Shown one piece after another: positions 34,101 through 47,689 of a stretch of 64,000 nt of DNA. Every line of letters starts with the position of its first letter. Position 1 is the stretch's first letter. Where the stretch lies: assembly GCA_963556695.1 (NCBI GenBank), contig CAUWAG010000008.1, positions 1,922,001-1,986,000 on the forward strand, given 5' to 3'. The notes below the pieces were generated by a model that saw nothing but the letters and a program-made list of their open reading frames with translations, was not told where the DNA came from and ran no database searches. The stretch is from Anthostomella pinea. Taxonomy: Eukaryota; Ascomycota; Sordariomycetes; Xylariales; Xylariaceae. The translations under genes and the position numbers were made by a program.

Positions 34101-34329
34101 TGTAGGAGTAGAGCGCATCCTTGGCGAGCTTGCCCTTCTTCTGTTCGACGGACAGCTCGACCAAGAGGAGCATCACGGGCTCCAGAGACGCGATGGGGAC
34201 ATTTCGCGAACGCTTCGAGGTGATGTGGTCATGGAGGAGGGTGAGAGCGGCGGGAGCCTGGTGGACACCAATAAGCTCGTGCGCGCGCTTCAACACGTTC
34301 TCCGGCTTCTGGTGCGGAGGCGGCGGCAT
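31165..34329 (-). CDS. TIF32: Translation initiation factor eIF3 subunit a
   Basis: Scaffold subunit of eIF3, which organises the 43S preinitiation complex on the 40S ribosome. A single exon of 1054 residues, the usual fungal length. The start reads [20 protein letters not shown], the conserved N-terminus; the longer upstream frame is 5' leader. Residues up to about 320 are helical ([20 protein letters not shown], then [19 protein letters not shown]). The PCI domain follows (about 320-500: [15 protein letters not shown] winged-helix end, here [19 protein letters not shown]). From about 600 the sequence is a long highly charged coiled coil ([19 protein letters not shown]). The C-terminus carries PSWRERE repeats and ends [10 protein letters not shown], both typical of filamentous fungi. 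Confidence 0.96.
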   Translation of the reverse strand: MPPPPHQKPENVLKRAHELIGVHQAPAALTLLHDHITSKRSRNVPIASLEPVMLLLVELSVEQKKGKLAKDALYSYKNIAQNTNIATIELVLKKFIELAAEKVTAAQKKADELQESIEATATSSIDDLEATETPESILLATVSGEQSRDRTERAVVTPWLKFLWEAYRTVLDILRNNARLEILYQSTAMQAFDFCLKYQRKTEFRRLCELLRNHVQTAAKYSSQMHAINLNDPDTLQRHLETRFQQLNVAVELELWQEAFRSVEDIHTLLNLSKRPPKNVMMANYYEKLTRIFLVGENYLFHAAAWSRYYNLLRQSAALVATGQGKKGDNPSATEADLQKAASFVLLSALSIPVISTTRSRGAMVDFDEARKNKNSRLTHLLGMNTAPTRAGLFRDALAKSLLKRARPEIRDLYNILEVDFHPLSICQKISPILAKIGTDAEMEKYILPLQQVILTRLFQQLSQVYESVDLAFVESLAQFPEPFQITRPTIEKFIMNGNKKGDLSIRMDHATGVLNFDKDVFASSKAVHAGSAAGSSENQTGTVQRLQSTPSEIIRTQLSRLATTLNTTCFYIDPSYRKRQVDARQAALARTKAGAEKEHHNTLARKEVIQKRKDEASELHAKKEKEKARQKRLQEAALAEAEERRLAQEQKDREEKRLRDERDRVRKEELKKQIADLKLGPNSVDIDVENLNDIDIRAMKLAQLEREKNDIKERLRITGKRIDHLERAFRKEEVKKLSEDYAKQRERDVAVYEAIKSQTLSETKEKHKESVELKHRLTRLMPFYESYRKSLHDRRKDEFEKRQRDAERELDKQIAARKKEYRDRKLREKREREEQERSLQEAEERAQREKEEQEQRAEQKRQEMSKLKEQREKERQEALEKAALQARREEEAMQRKQAEKQKGGLPERLSERLPSRREPVAMDRVDSNERPAGPPRLPLQGAGGKPSWRERERDASMTGGPPAESNGPPVRRATPMERTESNERPASTGPPRLNLSGNKPSWREREAARLAQEAAGGPPKESAPAAEQAGPSGEALKPSGAPGKWVPRHLREK

Positions 34330-36210
34330 GTTGGGCAATCTCCTTGATGGATGCAAAGATGGGAGATTGATGATGCCGGAGTTGACGTGGGAAAAGAGGC
34401 ACGAAGCGCACACACAAGAGAAGATTTTGGATTTGTGCCACTTTCTTGTGGGTTTGGGTGGGAGCGAGGGGCACGGGCTAAGTTTTGCAGTGTCACGTGA
34501 TTTATCTCCGATAGGCCTCTGAGGCACCATTAGGCTTTGACTTTGAGGCACTGTTGGGACCGCATCACAGGGCTTCACAGCTGCCTTGGGCGGGGCCAGC
34601 ACCTGTCAGCCAACTACAATTCCAGTGACGCTCTCGCTGTTCTGACTTCTGAGTCAGCCTGCAATCATCCGCCTCTGATACCTAACTCCCGTCATCCCAA
34701 CTGATTGTCTACTTTACCTACCCGTATTGTTCAAGCATCTGACAGTATTTCGGCATCTAATGCGCTGTCAACGCTGTGCACATGCACTTGCGAAACTCAT
34801 AGCGATTTGGTACATGCAAGAAATCCGTCCGTCTTCAGTATTTTCCGAAAGCTATCTCAACTCCCTAGGTTGGCAAGCGGACGCAATAGGTTGCAATGAA
34901 TACGACTTCACCCTGAATTTACATTCTCAATACGTTGGCCAGTATTACGAACGAGCTTACGAGTTGTGCTCATCCCGTATATTGGGATCTTGGGATATGT
35001 TATCAGACAGCGACGGCCTACAGCGCGTCTCGGTCCCGACCCGAATAAACTGCAGCATTCTGAAATCAGCATGAGGCGAGCCGAGACGCATCTGGCAATC
35101 CTTCAAAAGTTGCTATCATGTGCATAATCATAGAATTACCAAGCCTATTTTGCCCTACCATCGGCTTTGGGTGGTTCAGCAAACTGTTGATGATACAATA
35201 AGCGAGCCTCTTTTTGTTATCTGAGACGTCTGTGATTACCAGGACCAGGAAGCCCGATTGCCCAGGAGACGACGTGATGGAGATGATGATCTGGTGGAGG
35301 TAGCGGACGGAAAGAACCACTATCGATCTTGGACCCCCGCCGGCGTTCAATAGCCAGTGACTCCGTGGTACGAGTCGTAAACGGTGCTGCAGGTCATCCC
35401 TCCCTCCTCCCTGACGGCCTGATAGACAGCCTTGACTGCCCTGACTGCCCGCCTATCAACTGACTGCCCGTGAGTCGCTAGTGCCTTCCCGCTTTGCTGA
35501 TGATTCCCGTCTTGAAGATCTCCCCCAGTGGACGCCCTGCACGGACCACCATACGCACCAGACGGGGTCCAATTTCCCAGCCTGCAAGAAAAGCTCTGGG
35601 AAGCCCCATAGTCAATTCCCCCTCCCCCTTGCCACGGTGCCCTTCCAGCCAATTGGCAGCTGCAGAATCGAGAAGTGAAGTCCTGGACTCCTGGAATCTG
35701 CCCGTGCGACCGACGAGCCAGCCAACTCTCTCACTTCCCAATCTTCTGTTCTCTCCTTCACCTTGTTGCTGCTTCACGAAACCCATACCACCACCACCAC
35801 ACCCGCCTTGTCCTTGCGCTCCCGAGTCGCCCCGAAGCTCTCCGCCCTTCGCCCTCGTGTCCTGGGATCGCCCTGATCTGTGAGTGCCAACTCTCCCGCC
35901 CCGAATTACCTGCGTGCATGTCTGCCCTGCGTTCCTGCCCTGGGGTCCGGTTCCGACATAGGATCCGCGCCATCGCCGCCAAATCGATAGGGGTGTGTCA
36001 ACACGCAGAGTCTTGAACCTATTCCACGCGACATCGCGTATCCGTCTTTTCCGTCCGACTGGTTGACTGACCGCAATTGCTTTCCACATTTAGACATCAC
36101 AATTCTCAGACTCGTCAGAGAGGCACTCCATCGGCCGAAGCTCATCCAGCCCTTGGCTCCCACCACCCACCAGACCAGACCCCGACGCTTCATTCACCAC
36201 GTCGTCCACA
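34330..36210. promoter_or_regulatory. Divergent promoter region eIF3a / G gamma, 1.9 kb
   Basis: Holds promoters and leaders of TIF32 (minus) and the G-gamma gene (plus). The 35.4-36.2 kb part is pyrimidine-rich on the plus strand and looks like a long G-gamma 5' UTR, possibly with an intron (GTGAGT-like donor at about 35880). A 203-codon minus frame at 35478-36089 is the antisense of this leader and is not considered a gene. Confidence 0.45.
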
Positions 36211-36563
36211 ATGCCGCAGTACATGTCTAGGGACGGCGGCGATCCGTCGCAAATTAAGAAGAACAAGCAATCGATGGCCGATCTCAAGTTGCGACGTCTG
36301 ACCGAGCTCAACAACAGGCTGCGGGAGGATTTGGAGCGGGAACGCATCCCAGTATCGCAGGCTGCTAAGAGGTGAGGCGGACCTTACTCTACGGGTGGAT
36401 GGCACAACCACCAGCGAACATTGCTTCTGACACGCCACACAGCATAATCGCGTACTGCAACAGCACAAGAGACTACATGGTTCCGTCGGTATGGGGAGCG
36501 GTGCCACGGGGCGAGGATCCATATGCTCCTCAACAAAGTGGTGGATGCTGCTTGGTCATGTAG
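36211..36563 (+). CDS. gpg-1: Heterotrimeric G-protein gamma subunit
   Basis: Gamma subunits bind G-beta and anchor the dimer at the plasma membrane. Exons 36211-36371 and 36443-36563 join in phase (AG+C at AKS) to give 93 residues, the normal fungal size. Residues 20-50 form the helix that packs against G-beta: MADLKLRRLTELNNRLRED. The middle reads SIIAYCNSTRDYMVPSVWG, with the conserved Asn-x-x-x-Asp-Tyr-x-x-P pattern. The C-terminus GGCCLVM gives Cys90 as the CaaX prenylation site and Cys89 as a likely palmitoylation site. The symbol follows Neurospora usage. Confidence 0.95.
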
Positions 36564-37890
36564 CGCCATGAGATACGTCAAGCTACCATGACCTTAGTGG
36601 GGGGAATGGGCACGTTTGATGGCCTTGCTCTTTTTCTCTTAGGATTCACGTCGCGACGAGGCTGGCAGGCAGGCAAGCTGGCATGCGGGCTGGCCATCTG
36701 ATTTTAGCGATGAACTCGCACTCGTACGCCTGCCGAGAGGGCGTGAGGGGGTGAGAGGAGAGGCTGTAAAGAGGAAGGGAGCCCGGAGCCCGGAAATACC
36801 AGACCCAAAAGCCACAGTACTCGGGGCCTCGAGACGCATACTGGGCACTTTTACGATAATCCACGGCATATTTTCTATTTTACAGGCTCAAGGCGGTTGG
36901 CTCATGGATGGATGGTGGACAGCCGGCCACCGAGGAGTGGACACACACGGTCTCGGGGAGCTCTTCAGCATGTAATATCTTACTCGTTCACGACCCTGTA
37001 CTTTTCCCTTTGTCGACAACCATACCTACTTGATGAAATGTGCATAATCCTGTTACGACTGTTACTTCCAGATCTATCCGCTTGAGTGCACGATATGGGG
37101 TCAGCCTGTTTATGTTCTCAGTTGTGACTTACAATTCTGATGCCACGACCATCGACCAGCACCACGAATTGGAAGGGATGTAGCTGCGATATGCCTTCCC
37201 TATCCCAGCTGCAGATCGGGTCCGTGAGGCCATCGATGAGCAAGCGGAAGCCCACCAGCCCACCTGGAGAAAATCGATGTGGGGCACACCCACCGTCTTC
37301 CGACGTCTGCGAGAGATATCGTCTACTCCAACAACCCTCCCGTCCTCCTCGACCACAAGTAGCGGTCTGGGAATACTCACCTGCACCTAGTATCGATATC
37401 AATGCACGACTTGGAGTCTAGCAAGCTGACTGCCTGATTACCAGATTACATGACAGAATCAATGCTTTCCATGTGAAGTACACACAGCCAGCCTTGCTCC
37501 ATGTCCCACAGAGGGAAACACGTCCCGGGGGCACGGCATGACACAGCGTCTCGAATATCCTGATAGCCTCCTGCAAGTAGCCAGCTCCAGGCTCCTTTAT
37601 TCCACACAAATGTCTCGGGAACTGTTGACGTTGTGCTATGCAGCCGGGCCTGACTGATCCATGACAAAATAAGTTATAAAGTAGTGTGACCAATCAGCTG
37701 CTTTCTGTTGTTAGACTTTGGACGGCAGAATGACGCAACTTCATTGAAAAAGTATACCAAGAAGGACATCAGGCGAAACAGCCCAAGCAGTCGGGATTCA
37801 ACACCAACAACTGGAGGTCTAAGACCAAAAACCCCTTTTCATATATCCCTTCATACAAGGCAGCTGCCCGTCTCGCAAAGTCTGCCCATC
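36564..37890. other. Intergenic, 1.3 kb, with a possible F-box-protein scrap
   Basis: No intact gene. Minus-strand frames at 37118-37402 contain SPGGLVGFRLLIDGL and DEDGRVVGVDD-like pieces in two adjoining frames, faintly like the C-terminal region of fungal F-box proteins. The support is weak and no full gene can be traced. Confidence 0.35.
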
Positions 37891-38630
37891 ATGACTGATC
37901 CCTCCCCTCCGTCGTCGACGCCTCTAGACCCCGCATCGTCCCCATATCCTCTGCCTCGTGTCACCATTCGCTTCTGCACCCAATGCAAGTGGATGTTGCG
38001 AGCCGCATACGCAAGTCGAAATTCCTTCTTTTCTCTTCCCCTTCCAAGTGATAGTCGCGAGAAAGAGTCTACAGCTCCTCGACTCTTGCAGACGCATCGC
38101 GCCAACCCCACGCGTCTACAACCTTGAAAGAATAGGCCGGCTAACCGTAACGCCCACAGTTCGCCCAGGAGCTCCTCTCGACCTTCTCGACCGGCCTCGG
38201 CGAAGTGTCGCTCCAGCCATCCACAGGCGGGACCTTCGTCGTCGAGATCTTCTTCGCCTCCGCAGCAGACCCTGCCTCTACAGCAGACGCAACTCCGTCC
38301 GCGCCCTCGGTACAGCAGCGCGTACTCTGGGACCGCAAGGTCGACGGCGGCTTCCCCGAGACGAAGGAGCTGAAGCGGCGGGTGCGCGACATGATCGAGC
38401 CGGGACGCAACCTGGGCCACGTGGATAGGGACTATTCGAAGAAGACGAAGCAGCCGGAGTCGCAGATACAACCCCAATCTTCTTCGGCTGAGGGACCGGA
38501 TAAGGTTGGCGAAGATAGCGGCACGAGCAAGACAGATACGTCGGCGCGTGAGGCGCCCATACAGAATACTACTACGTCCGTAGACGACAAACAGCAGTCG
38601 CAACAGGGCGAATGCGAGGATTGCAAATGA
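37891..38630 (+). CDS. SelW/Rdx-family thioredoxin-like redox protein
   Basis: Rdx proteins have a thioredoxin-like fold; the cellular substrate in fungi is unknown. Exon 1 (37891-38010) encodes 40 residues with the redox motif Cys29-x-x-Cys32 in IRFCTQCKWMLRAAY. Exon 2 (38160-38630) continues FAQELLSTFSTGLGEVSLQP, then STGGTFVVEIFFA, KVDGGFPETKELKRRVRD and LGHVDRDY; 196 residues in all. The family core ends at about residue 125 and the rest is a hydrophilic Ser/Gln/Asp-rich tail ending ECEDCK. The intron 38011-38159 begins GCAAGT, a GC-AG intron with the strongest GC-donor consensus; no GT donor restores the conserved AAYFAQELL junction. Both redox positions are Cys, so no selenocysteine is involved. 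Confidence 0.88.
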
Positions 38631-41600
38631 TAGGTCGATACGCTCGTGCAGTGGTCATCTGCTACTACTAAGTGTTTGGCACAAGCCGGTAGGATCCTCT
38701 ATACGCCAGGAGAAACCAGTCGGCAGACTCCACGAGCCCGATCTCATACGCCGTTGAAGTCCGGTGGCACCATGCGCGAAGTTCGAGTAAAGACGGAAGC
38801 TGGTGCCGAGTACGCGATATCTCGTAAGAACTCGATCTACCCACCGAGATACGGACTCTGCATCGGTTCTACTTCCTATTCGTAGGGGAAGACACAGCAT
38901 GAAAATACGACGTTCTCAGGTTTTCGTGATGATACCAGATATAGTACGCTACAAGACGTATTACTCAGTTCCCACAAGCCCAACACAAGGATTGTTCCGA
39001 TCCTCAATCAACTGGCTGGACTTGACCAATACATCCTGAGGGTCGATGAGCCGCTACTCGCGACTTGCAAGGCCGCATGTCCAGCCTTTTGGTTACGAAG
39101 GGGGGCACTCTACGAGCTTGACATGTATCTTCCGGGTCTGTCCATCATCCTACTCCTCGTCTTCCTACCTTTGTCCAGCTTTATGATCTTGCTCCTCTTC
39201 TGGACCAGCCCCATCAGCATTACAGCCCATGCGGCTGATAGCAATCGTTTGCTTCAGGTGGTTTCTATTGTCAGGGCATGGAGCGATTGCAACTTGGTGA
39301 TGAGACGTGTCTGAAGGCTGGCAAGTGAGACCAAGTTGGCCTCGGTGGTGAGGACATCTCACTGCTACGCGGAGTTGATCATGGGTAGCTGTGGGTGCTT
39401 GCTTTCCATGTTGTTCTGCTGGCTCGGGGGCCGTCCTGGATCGCAATCCTGGAGTGGCACCTTTCAAATATGGTGGAGGCTCGTCGGTTCCATGGCGGTC
39501 TATCCAGCGCGTGCTGCGGTTAGGCCACAAGTGGGGACAAGTAGTACGAAGAATGTCACGAGTCGGATATCCTGACAGAATCGTTCAGAGCCCGACAGCT
39601 TCTAGCTACCTAGGTGTATAGTAATCAATGTCTATCCTTTGAATACAAGCAGTGCCAGATGGCAGCTTAATCCAGTCCCTACCTGGTGTGAGGGTAGCAG
39701 CCGAAAAGCTCGATAACAGTGATGAAAAGTAACAGTGGCTTTTTTGTGCACGACGCTTCTATATTCCAAAGCACCTAATTTGGTCCAATGAAACGTGTAC
39801 GCCTGCTTAATAACCGTACCCTCCTAGAACTGGCACGGCTTAAGATTTCCTATAAAAACGGCCGTATAACTAAAACTAGTAGCTTATAACAGAATCACCA
39901 GTTTCCGTTATAACCAGGAACACGGCGGACGATCATCGAAACCACATCATATGACTTTAAATGTATGTAAGAGACGCATTGCTACCTAAGAGCCACCTTC
40001 GTTCGCATGCTTGGAGACCGTCGGACTGCTCTGTCTGTCCACATGGATGGATCCTCAAGGCTGGCCGGCGGTCTGCATGAACATAAGGAGGTAGATAACT
40101 TCCCGTCCTGAGTTTAATCGACTTCTGTCAAAACTCACGGACATGGCTGGTTGGTACACCTTTATAAAGAGACAGATAGCGTGTGTGTGTGTGCCCTCGA
40201 CTCGGAGGATAGGTTGAAGTGGTTGAGGTCGCCATTCGTGGGTTTCGGCTGCGTGGTTGCCGGCCTGCCTACCTTAAGGTAGTGTAGATACATAGTTGGT
40301 TGGCAGACTGGGGCTCTGGTTGCCTGGGAAGGCCGGTTGCGACTGAAGGCAATTTCATTGCTATAGATATACCTCAACACGCGTGAGTGATTCTGAACCA
40401 AGTATTTAGGTAGCTTCAGGTAGGTACCCAGATAGTTTCAGAATTAAGCTAGCACTTCTACCATTCTTCTTAGAAGACCGACCCCAGCTCCAGACAAGGC
40501 AAGTTTGGGAAAAAGTCACGATAGGAGCCATCAATGTAACGAACAGGCCCAGCCAGTGTTGGTACCTACCTAGGCTTAATTAAATCTTTCCACCGACACA
40601 ATGCCATTCCATTCCATTCCATCTCGCCCTACCTACCCAAGGTACCACGTTACCGTCCTCTTCCTCCCCAAAAACTCCCCAAGACTCCGAGACTCCCCGT
40701 CGCCACCACCATGCTGCGGTTTCTCTTCGTAGCACGTCCTCCCTGCCCTCACAGACGTGCTAGAAGGCCCAGTCAGCCCATTTCATCATCCCAGATCCAT
40801 CCCAGCCAGATACAGACTCGAGAAGCCCCGTCCGTCCACCGACCTCGCTACGCATATCTCTGGATAGGTACAGCCTCGCAAAACCACAAATACCCTCACA
40901 TCACATCACATCACATTGTACCACCGTCCTGGACAGCCTCACCCGCTTACAGCCAACCACGGCAAGGATTAGGCCTGCCTGCCTGCCTCCGAGAAGAATT
41001 CGTCCCGAGCCTTCCCCACTCCCTCCCTCAAACCTGGGACATTGAAAAACCAGTCACCTCCGTTCTCACCAGCAGGCAAGCAGTACAGAATGCACGCCAG
41101 GGGCCCAAACTATATTTGCTTGGCATGAGACAGGCAGCATGGCATTTATATGTATGCCCCACGCAACGGCTATATTCTGTGTTCCCACAGGGCAAGGCTC
41201 GGAAAAGGGCGACCTCGCGAGTTGGTATCACGTGACGAATAGTCTTCGTCGCAACTGGAATATATGGCCTGTATAGACAGCTGCTTGGATATACGGCCGC
41301 GTGACAGACTGGCTGTTCGTCGAGCAAACTCATGCCATGGTGTGTCTGGTAATCGCTGTGTACGAGTGCCAGATCAAAGCTGCGTAACGCGGCAAATTGC
41401 TGGGGCAAGGATATGGAGGGGACGAGAGGAAAATACTTCAAGTGACAACTCGTTAGTTGACAGTCAGCTATTTTGGTATGCTAGGCCGTAACAGTGAGTA
41501 ACTCGAGATCGACAGGTCAATGCAGGTCTGGAAGGGCGGTACGTCACCGAAATTGGGAAGGGTGATGTTTTCAGTACCGTAAAGCAAATTATGCATGAAT

Positions 41601-42033
41601 CCGTAAGCTTCATGGTTAGGGGAAACACAATTAACTGTCTAAACTCTCCCCTTCATCACCATGGCCACGGAGCAGACACTGGACAGAGGGCGTTCTGAAC
41701 CATTCCAAATGAAAAACCTGATTTTATTTCTTTTCGGTGTAAGAACAACATTCATCATCGACACAGCCACCGTCATCCTCCATCCATGATCGGGTTGTCG
41801 AGGTACGAGGAAATCTTGTGGTCGTAAGCGGGTGGGTCGGGGGTTTTACTCGAACAGCATTATCGACAAGCCAAGTCGTGGTCGAGGACCAGGCACTTGT
41901 CGGCCGGCTGCAAGCCATCAACATCGGTGGTTGAGAACAATCATCGAGACTCGGGTGCGGGTTGAGCGTGCTCAGAAGCACATCATCGGCGGCCGAACCT
42001 AGAAGACGGGGAAGTTCGTACAAATTCTCTTGT
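38631..42033. other. Gene-poor region, 3.4 kb
   Basis: No gene supported. A 174-codon plus frame at 40711-41235 is Pro/Ser/His-rich and lacks family resemblance. The 40.4-40.9 kb part has CCTACCTAGG- and ATTCC-type simple repeats typical of promoters in these fungi, so an unrecognised short transcript is possible. Part of 41.6-42.0 kb is the PP1 3' UTR. Confidence 0.4.
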
Positions 42034-43217
<1,184 letters not shown>

Positions 43218-43355
43218 CTTGAGTGCCTCACCTGCCAGAGATGGCCCGCGGGACTTGAAGCTTGCAGTGTCAGGGCGAAGAGGAGGATGGCAAGGGCGGT
43301 CGGATTAGGAACGCGCGGTCGGGCCCGAGATCACAATGTGATGCACTTCCTGGGT

Positions 43356-43566
43356 CTGCATGACGGGAACCCAAATTAGTAAAGTGCATTGAGAGTGGTC
43401 AGGTCAGGTTGGGGTCGGCATAGCAAGTGAGAATGTCGAGGTGTTGTTCGGCGTTCGGGTTGAGAGGCACGCCACTTCAAGGCTGAGGCAGAGGGCGACG
43501 GCAAAGGGAGTGGGGAAGAGGGGCGGTGGATTATCAAGACAGCAAAAAGGGAGATGAAAAACTCAC
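43356..43566 (-). other. Probable 5'-UTR intron of PP1
   Basis: On the minus strand the sequence has GTGAGT at 43566-43561, a TACTAAT branch-like site, and a GCAG acceptor at about 43356, 140 nt before the start codon. The 211-nt length is plausible for a fungal leader intron. Confidence 0.5.
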
Positions 43567-45896
43567 GATGAAGTGATCCCAGCGACTACGGAGCTTCCCA
43601 GAGAAAGCTCGCGACTCAATGATGCACCCACTCAGAAAACACACGTGGTGACCGGGTGCTGCAGTGCAGGGTGGTATTCTCAGGTGTGGTGAGAATGAAT
43701 CGTCTCCTAGATGTTGAGCGCCGGATCGGCCCCGGTGCTGCCAGTCGGTAGCTTCGTCGGAATAGAAGGCGCCTGGAAGGGAGCGAAATCGCGGCTGAGA
43801 ATGCTGGATCGCCTGGGCGGCAGCGCTTATCGCTCTCGTGGGCGATGGTGATGCACACAATGTCGTATTGTCCTGTAGTCGGTGGGCGGTTTGATTCGGA
43901 CTCGATACTCGCCGCTATACTTATGTGGTGTATAGGTGGAGGAGGGAGGATGGAGGATTTGGTTGGGGTTGGGCAGAAGTCGCAGAGTCGCTCGGTCGGG
44001 GAAGAATCCTCAGGCACTCAGGCACTTCGCGTGGTGTTGTCTGGCCAGGTGTGGGTTTGGTTTGTTATGGGAATGAGGCGGAAGAGCAGAAAGTCTGAGG
44101 GCGCTTCAAAACAATGGAAGGGAAAGCCTTGGGACGTTTCGCTGCTTGCTCTCTTTCAGACGTGTCTCGCAATGTAGCATGCAGAAGTGCAGAAGCGCAG
44201 TGATCAAAGGGCAACAAGGCAACAATTGCTTGTGGTCGTGGGAAATATGGAGGAATGCGTCGCCGTTGTCGCGGGGTTCTTCTCGAGAACAGAAGTTGAG
44301 AGAGATGGAAGGGCGGGTAGACCGTAGTAGGGAGAAGGACCGGCGTGCAGACGCAGACGCAGACAGAAAAAGTGCCCGGGTCAATTGTCCTGCCTGTCTC
44401 CTTTGCTGGGCTGGGAAAAGGTGGATTTGGATGGGTGCAGGTGGATGATGGATGGATGGATGGATGCCCAGGGCGGCTGGCCTGCGTGGACGTGAATGTG
44501 GACGTGGACCGTGGACCGTGGACCGTGGAGGATCGGATTGGGCTGATTGACTGTTGCACCGCTATAAGAGCCCACTGGAGCTGTGCCTAGGTAGGGGACT
44601 TACATGCCTGTAGCTGCTGCCCCAGGTCCCCAAGCTCCCCGAAGGTGCACTGACTTTCTGGCCCTCCAGTGGCTCCAGTGATGCCTGGTGTCCACGGGGG
44701 TGCTCCGATATGAGTGACAAAGGGCCGGGGCGGGGCGGGGCCTTGTGGGAAGACAGAGAATGCTAGGCAGGTGGGGTTTCAGACCCGACGATTCTATTGG
44801 TAAAGTGAGGCTGTGCATTGTGCATTGTGCATTGTGCATCGTTCTCGTTCTCCTGAGTCCAGGTCTGCGCCAAGTCTTTCTATTTTTTCCAAGTTCATCA
44901 ATATCTTCCCTGTGATCTAAACATCCTCTTCTTCGCAAAGGCAACGCTGCACTGGGATATGCATACTCCTTTGTTCTTATGCTTCATCAGCTGGCTGCAA
45001 GTCTCACGTCATTTTGAGCAGTGAGTGAGTGAGTGAGTGGCCTGGGCATCAGGCACCTCTTGCAAGACCTTGTCTTGATCACCAATCTCTGCCCGGGCAC
45101 ATCAAATGAGAAGCTTCGTGCCTAAGGTATTGTCGTTCAACGTCCAAGGTGGACAAGGCTGTAAACTTCCTGCTATCAAGACAGCCATCTCCACGCCTTG
45201 TCCTGCTCATGATATCTGAATCCTTTCCTGACTGGCCTCTACTCGACGCTTCCAGCTCTGAACATTGTCTGTGCTCCTGGTACTGAACCGACAAGCGTTC
45301 CATAAGTGCCCACTCACAGCCAGCTCATCCGAGCTCCTCGTGTGAAAGCTTCTTAGAGTTTTTTCACATGTATCGACCTGGTTCTGGAAGCGGCTCTGCG
45401 GCCCTATTGTCGACCGGATCCAGGCACCGCTCATGCACGCTTCACAGAGTTGCCTGGATCTCCCTACACGTGCAGCACTCCTAACTGTTTAGCTTCCTTC
45501 GAATCCAGAGCTACACAAAGATCTGCTTGATTTATCCTCTCCACCGGTGCTTTGTGTTGACGAGCTCAATGGGCGTTGTCTGCAGATCACCCGCGGCGGG
45601 AAAGTTTCCCATCTACTGGTAGGATTGCTGCTTTTGCTGTAAGAACGGATGCCTACCAATGACTCGGATATGAACTTCGAAGGGATGACACCCAGGTACT
45701 AAACGCAGGCATACAATGGCAGTCCCACGGCCAAACCAATGTAACAATAGCTGTACTGATACGACCGCGCCGCAAATCGTACCGTCAAACGCCTGACGAC
45801 ATGGCTCTTCGATGACGCTGGACAGCTTGCGTAATAAGATTCTTCTCTGCCCCTCCCCCAGCACGCACTAAGATAGTGTTGGTATCGACACGTATA

Positions 45897-46690
45897 ATGG
45901 CGACCCCTGAGCCGCTGCATGAGGCATTGGCGTCTCAGCTCACGTCGTTAGCCGCTTCCCGATCGATCCATTCGTGAATGGAGCGATCTACTGCAGTGGG
46001 TTCAAGAGATAGACCAACAACACATTCGAATTTTGAAGGTGTTGAAGCCAGGCGGCCCAGGCCTGAGGCATGCCGTCTCGTCGATGTTTTCGAGGACAGT
46101 TGACCAATGGGAACCCCTACTTGACGCCGGAAAGAAGCTCAGGCGCCAGACCCTGGAGATGGTGTCAGATCGACTTCCGAACTCCCGGGTCACTTCAGCC
46201 TTCTCAGCTGCCACCCTCAAAATTCCAAAAATACGGCATTCCGATCTCAACCCAGCAAATCTACAACCTCATTCGTCTTTTAGCCGCGTACCAGGAACTG
46301 TGGGGTGGGTGACTACGGTGAATACCCTGGTACCCAAGTTTTGGCAACGAACCACCGCACAGGTACAATTATGTTTCAATATCAGTCTCGCTCTTGAGTC
46401 TTAAGGCAAGTGAGACGATGGCCTCAACCGTCTCGCTTGACTCAACCCTGGATGAGGTCAACGACTTGTGCAACTTACTCAACGGTCGTATGGCAGTTCT
46501 ATGTAGTATGCGGGGTGGTACAGTCCCAGAGTGCTTACGTCCAAGGAGCTCTACCCCTTTCTCCACACCACCACACGCCACTTACATCCACACATCTGAC
46601 TTCTCTCATCCACCTCTTCGACCTCGAGGGCGGAATCACAACTGGCTCCGTCTCCATTCGACTCTGATTAGGGCTCAGATGACTTGACCT
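45897..46690 (+). pseudogene. Eroded coding remnant, family not recognised
   Basis: An ATG at 45897 opens MATPEPLHEALASQLTSLAA and reaches a stop at about 45976. One nucleotide out of frame the reading continues WSDLLQWVQEIDQQHIRILK and then SRTVDQWEPLLDAGKKLRRQ to LEMVSDRLPNSRV. Further frames at 46394-46690 read SLDSTLDEVNDLCNLLNGR. The amphipathic, non-repetitive composition suggests former coding sequence with at least one frameshift. It resembles the helical N-termini of some fungal HET or NLR-like proteins only in style. No domain can be named. Confidence 0.35.
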
Positions 46691-47689
46691 ATATTCGGGG
46701 TCGATCTTCTATGTACGTAAAGATACCAATACCCCCGCGGTGCCGGCAGATTAACCCAGTCTGCATTAAACATTGCTCCAGCGACGAAGCTCCGGAGCTG
46801 CCAGCACGTCCGGACCCTGAGTTTATTGAGTTCAAGGGTCCACGGAACTTACGCACAGGTCAAGGTCAGCACGACTCAGTACTCGCGCCCGCTTGCCCAG
46901 ATCGGCATTGGCATGCGGTACAGCCAACGGGGACGGGCCGGGTTTGCTGTAAATCCATATCGCTGACGTCCGAGCCGCGAGTCAGGTGTTAGACGCAAAG
47001 GAGCCAATTATTGACACGTCCAAGATTCCCAGAGTTTCTCTCTGTTGTCAGCATAAATCACCACGCGGCTCAATCGAAAGTACCGTCAAAACGACATTGT
47101 TCCAGGACAGTCGCTTGTTCATTCAAGGTAGTTAGATCCACGTCGTCCATCTCCCTTCACATGCCAGTACAGCTTCTCCCACCAAGGCATGGGCCATGTC
47201 TGACGTGACATACACTCACGCCATATAACACTTTCATGTCTACCTATGCAACCTCGCCAGATATGGCCCGGAGTGAGGTAATCCTGGCGTTTTTATATCA
47301 GCACGACCTTACACCGAATAGCGCCGCAATCTATGAGCAAATCCTCAGATGCGAAGCAAACCACCGGGCACGGTCTATGAGCTATTACTGCCGCTATGCA
47401 GCAGAGTAACCTAGAAGCTTTAGTGCGGGTTTGTGCCTGAGCTACGTAGATGAGTGATAGACCAATGCATTGAGAACACGGTAGCAATGGGCCACTATGT
47501 AATCAACCCGCGTCGTCATGAGATGGACAGTCTTCGGAATGAAGGGCTTCAGTGTGCATCTCTATGACAAATACTTGCAGCTGCTCCTTGCTGATCCGAC
47601 CTACTTCTTGAGTCACGTGCCTGAGTAATGCCCGAGGACTTCTTTTCTAGACTACCTGCTCAGTAAGAATAGATCAAAGTAGGCATTTC

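Noticed and set aside
35478..36089. 203-codon minus-strand frame
   Set aside because: Antisense to the pyrimidine-rich G-gamma leader; Gly/Arg-rich, with no family resemblance.
37981..38010. Selenoprotein W reading of the Rdx gene
   Set aside because: Both redox positions are TGC cysteines, no in-frame TGA is at the motif, and this fungal group is not known to use selenocysteine.
40711..41235. 174-codon plus-strand frame
   Set aside because: Pro/Ser/His-rich translation of simple-sequence promoter-like DNA, with no motif and no convincing splice structure.
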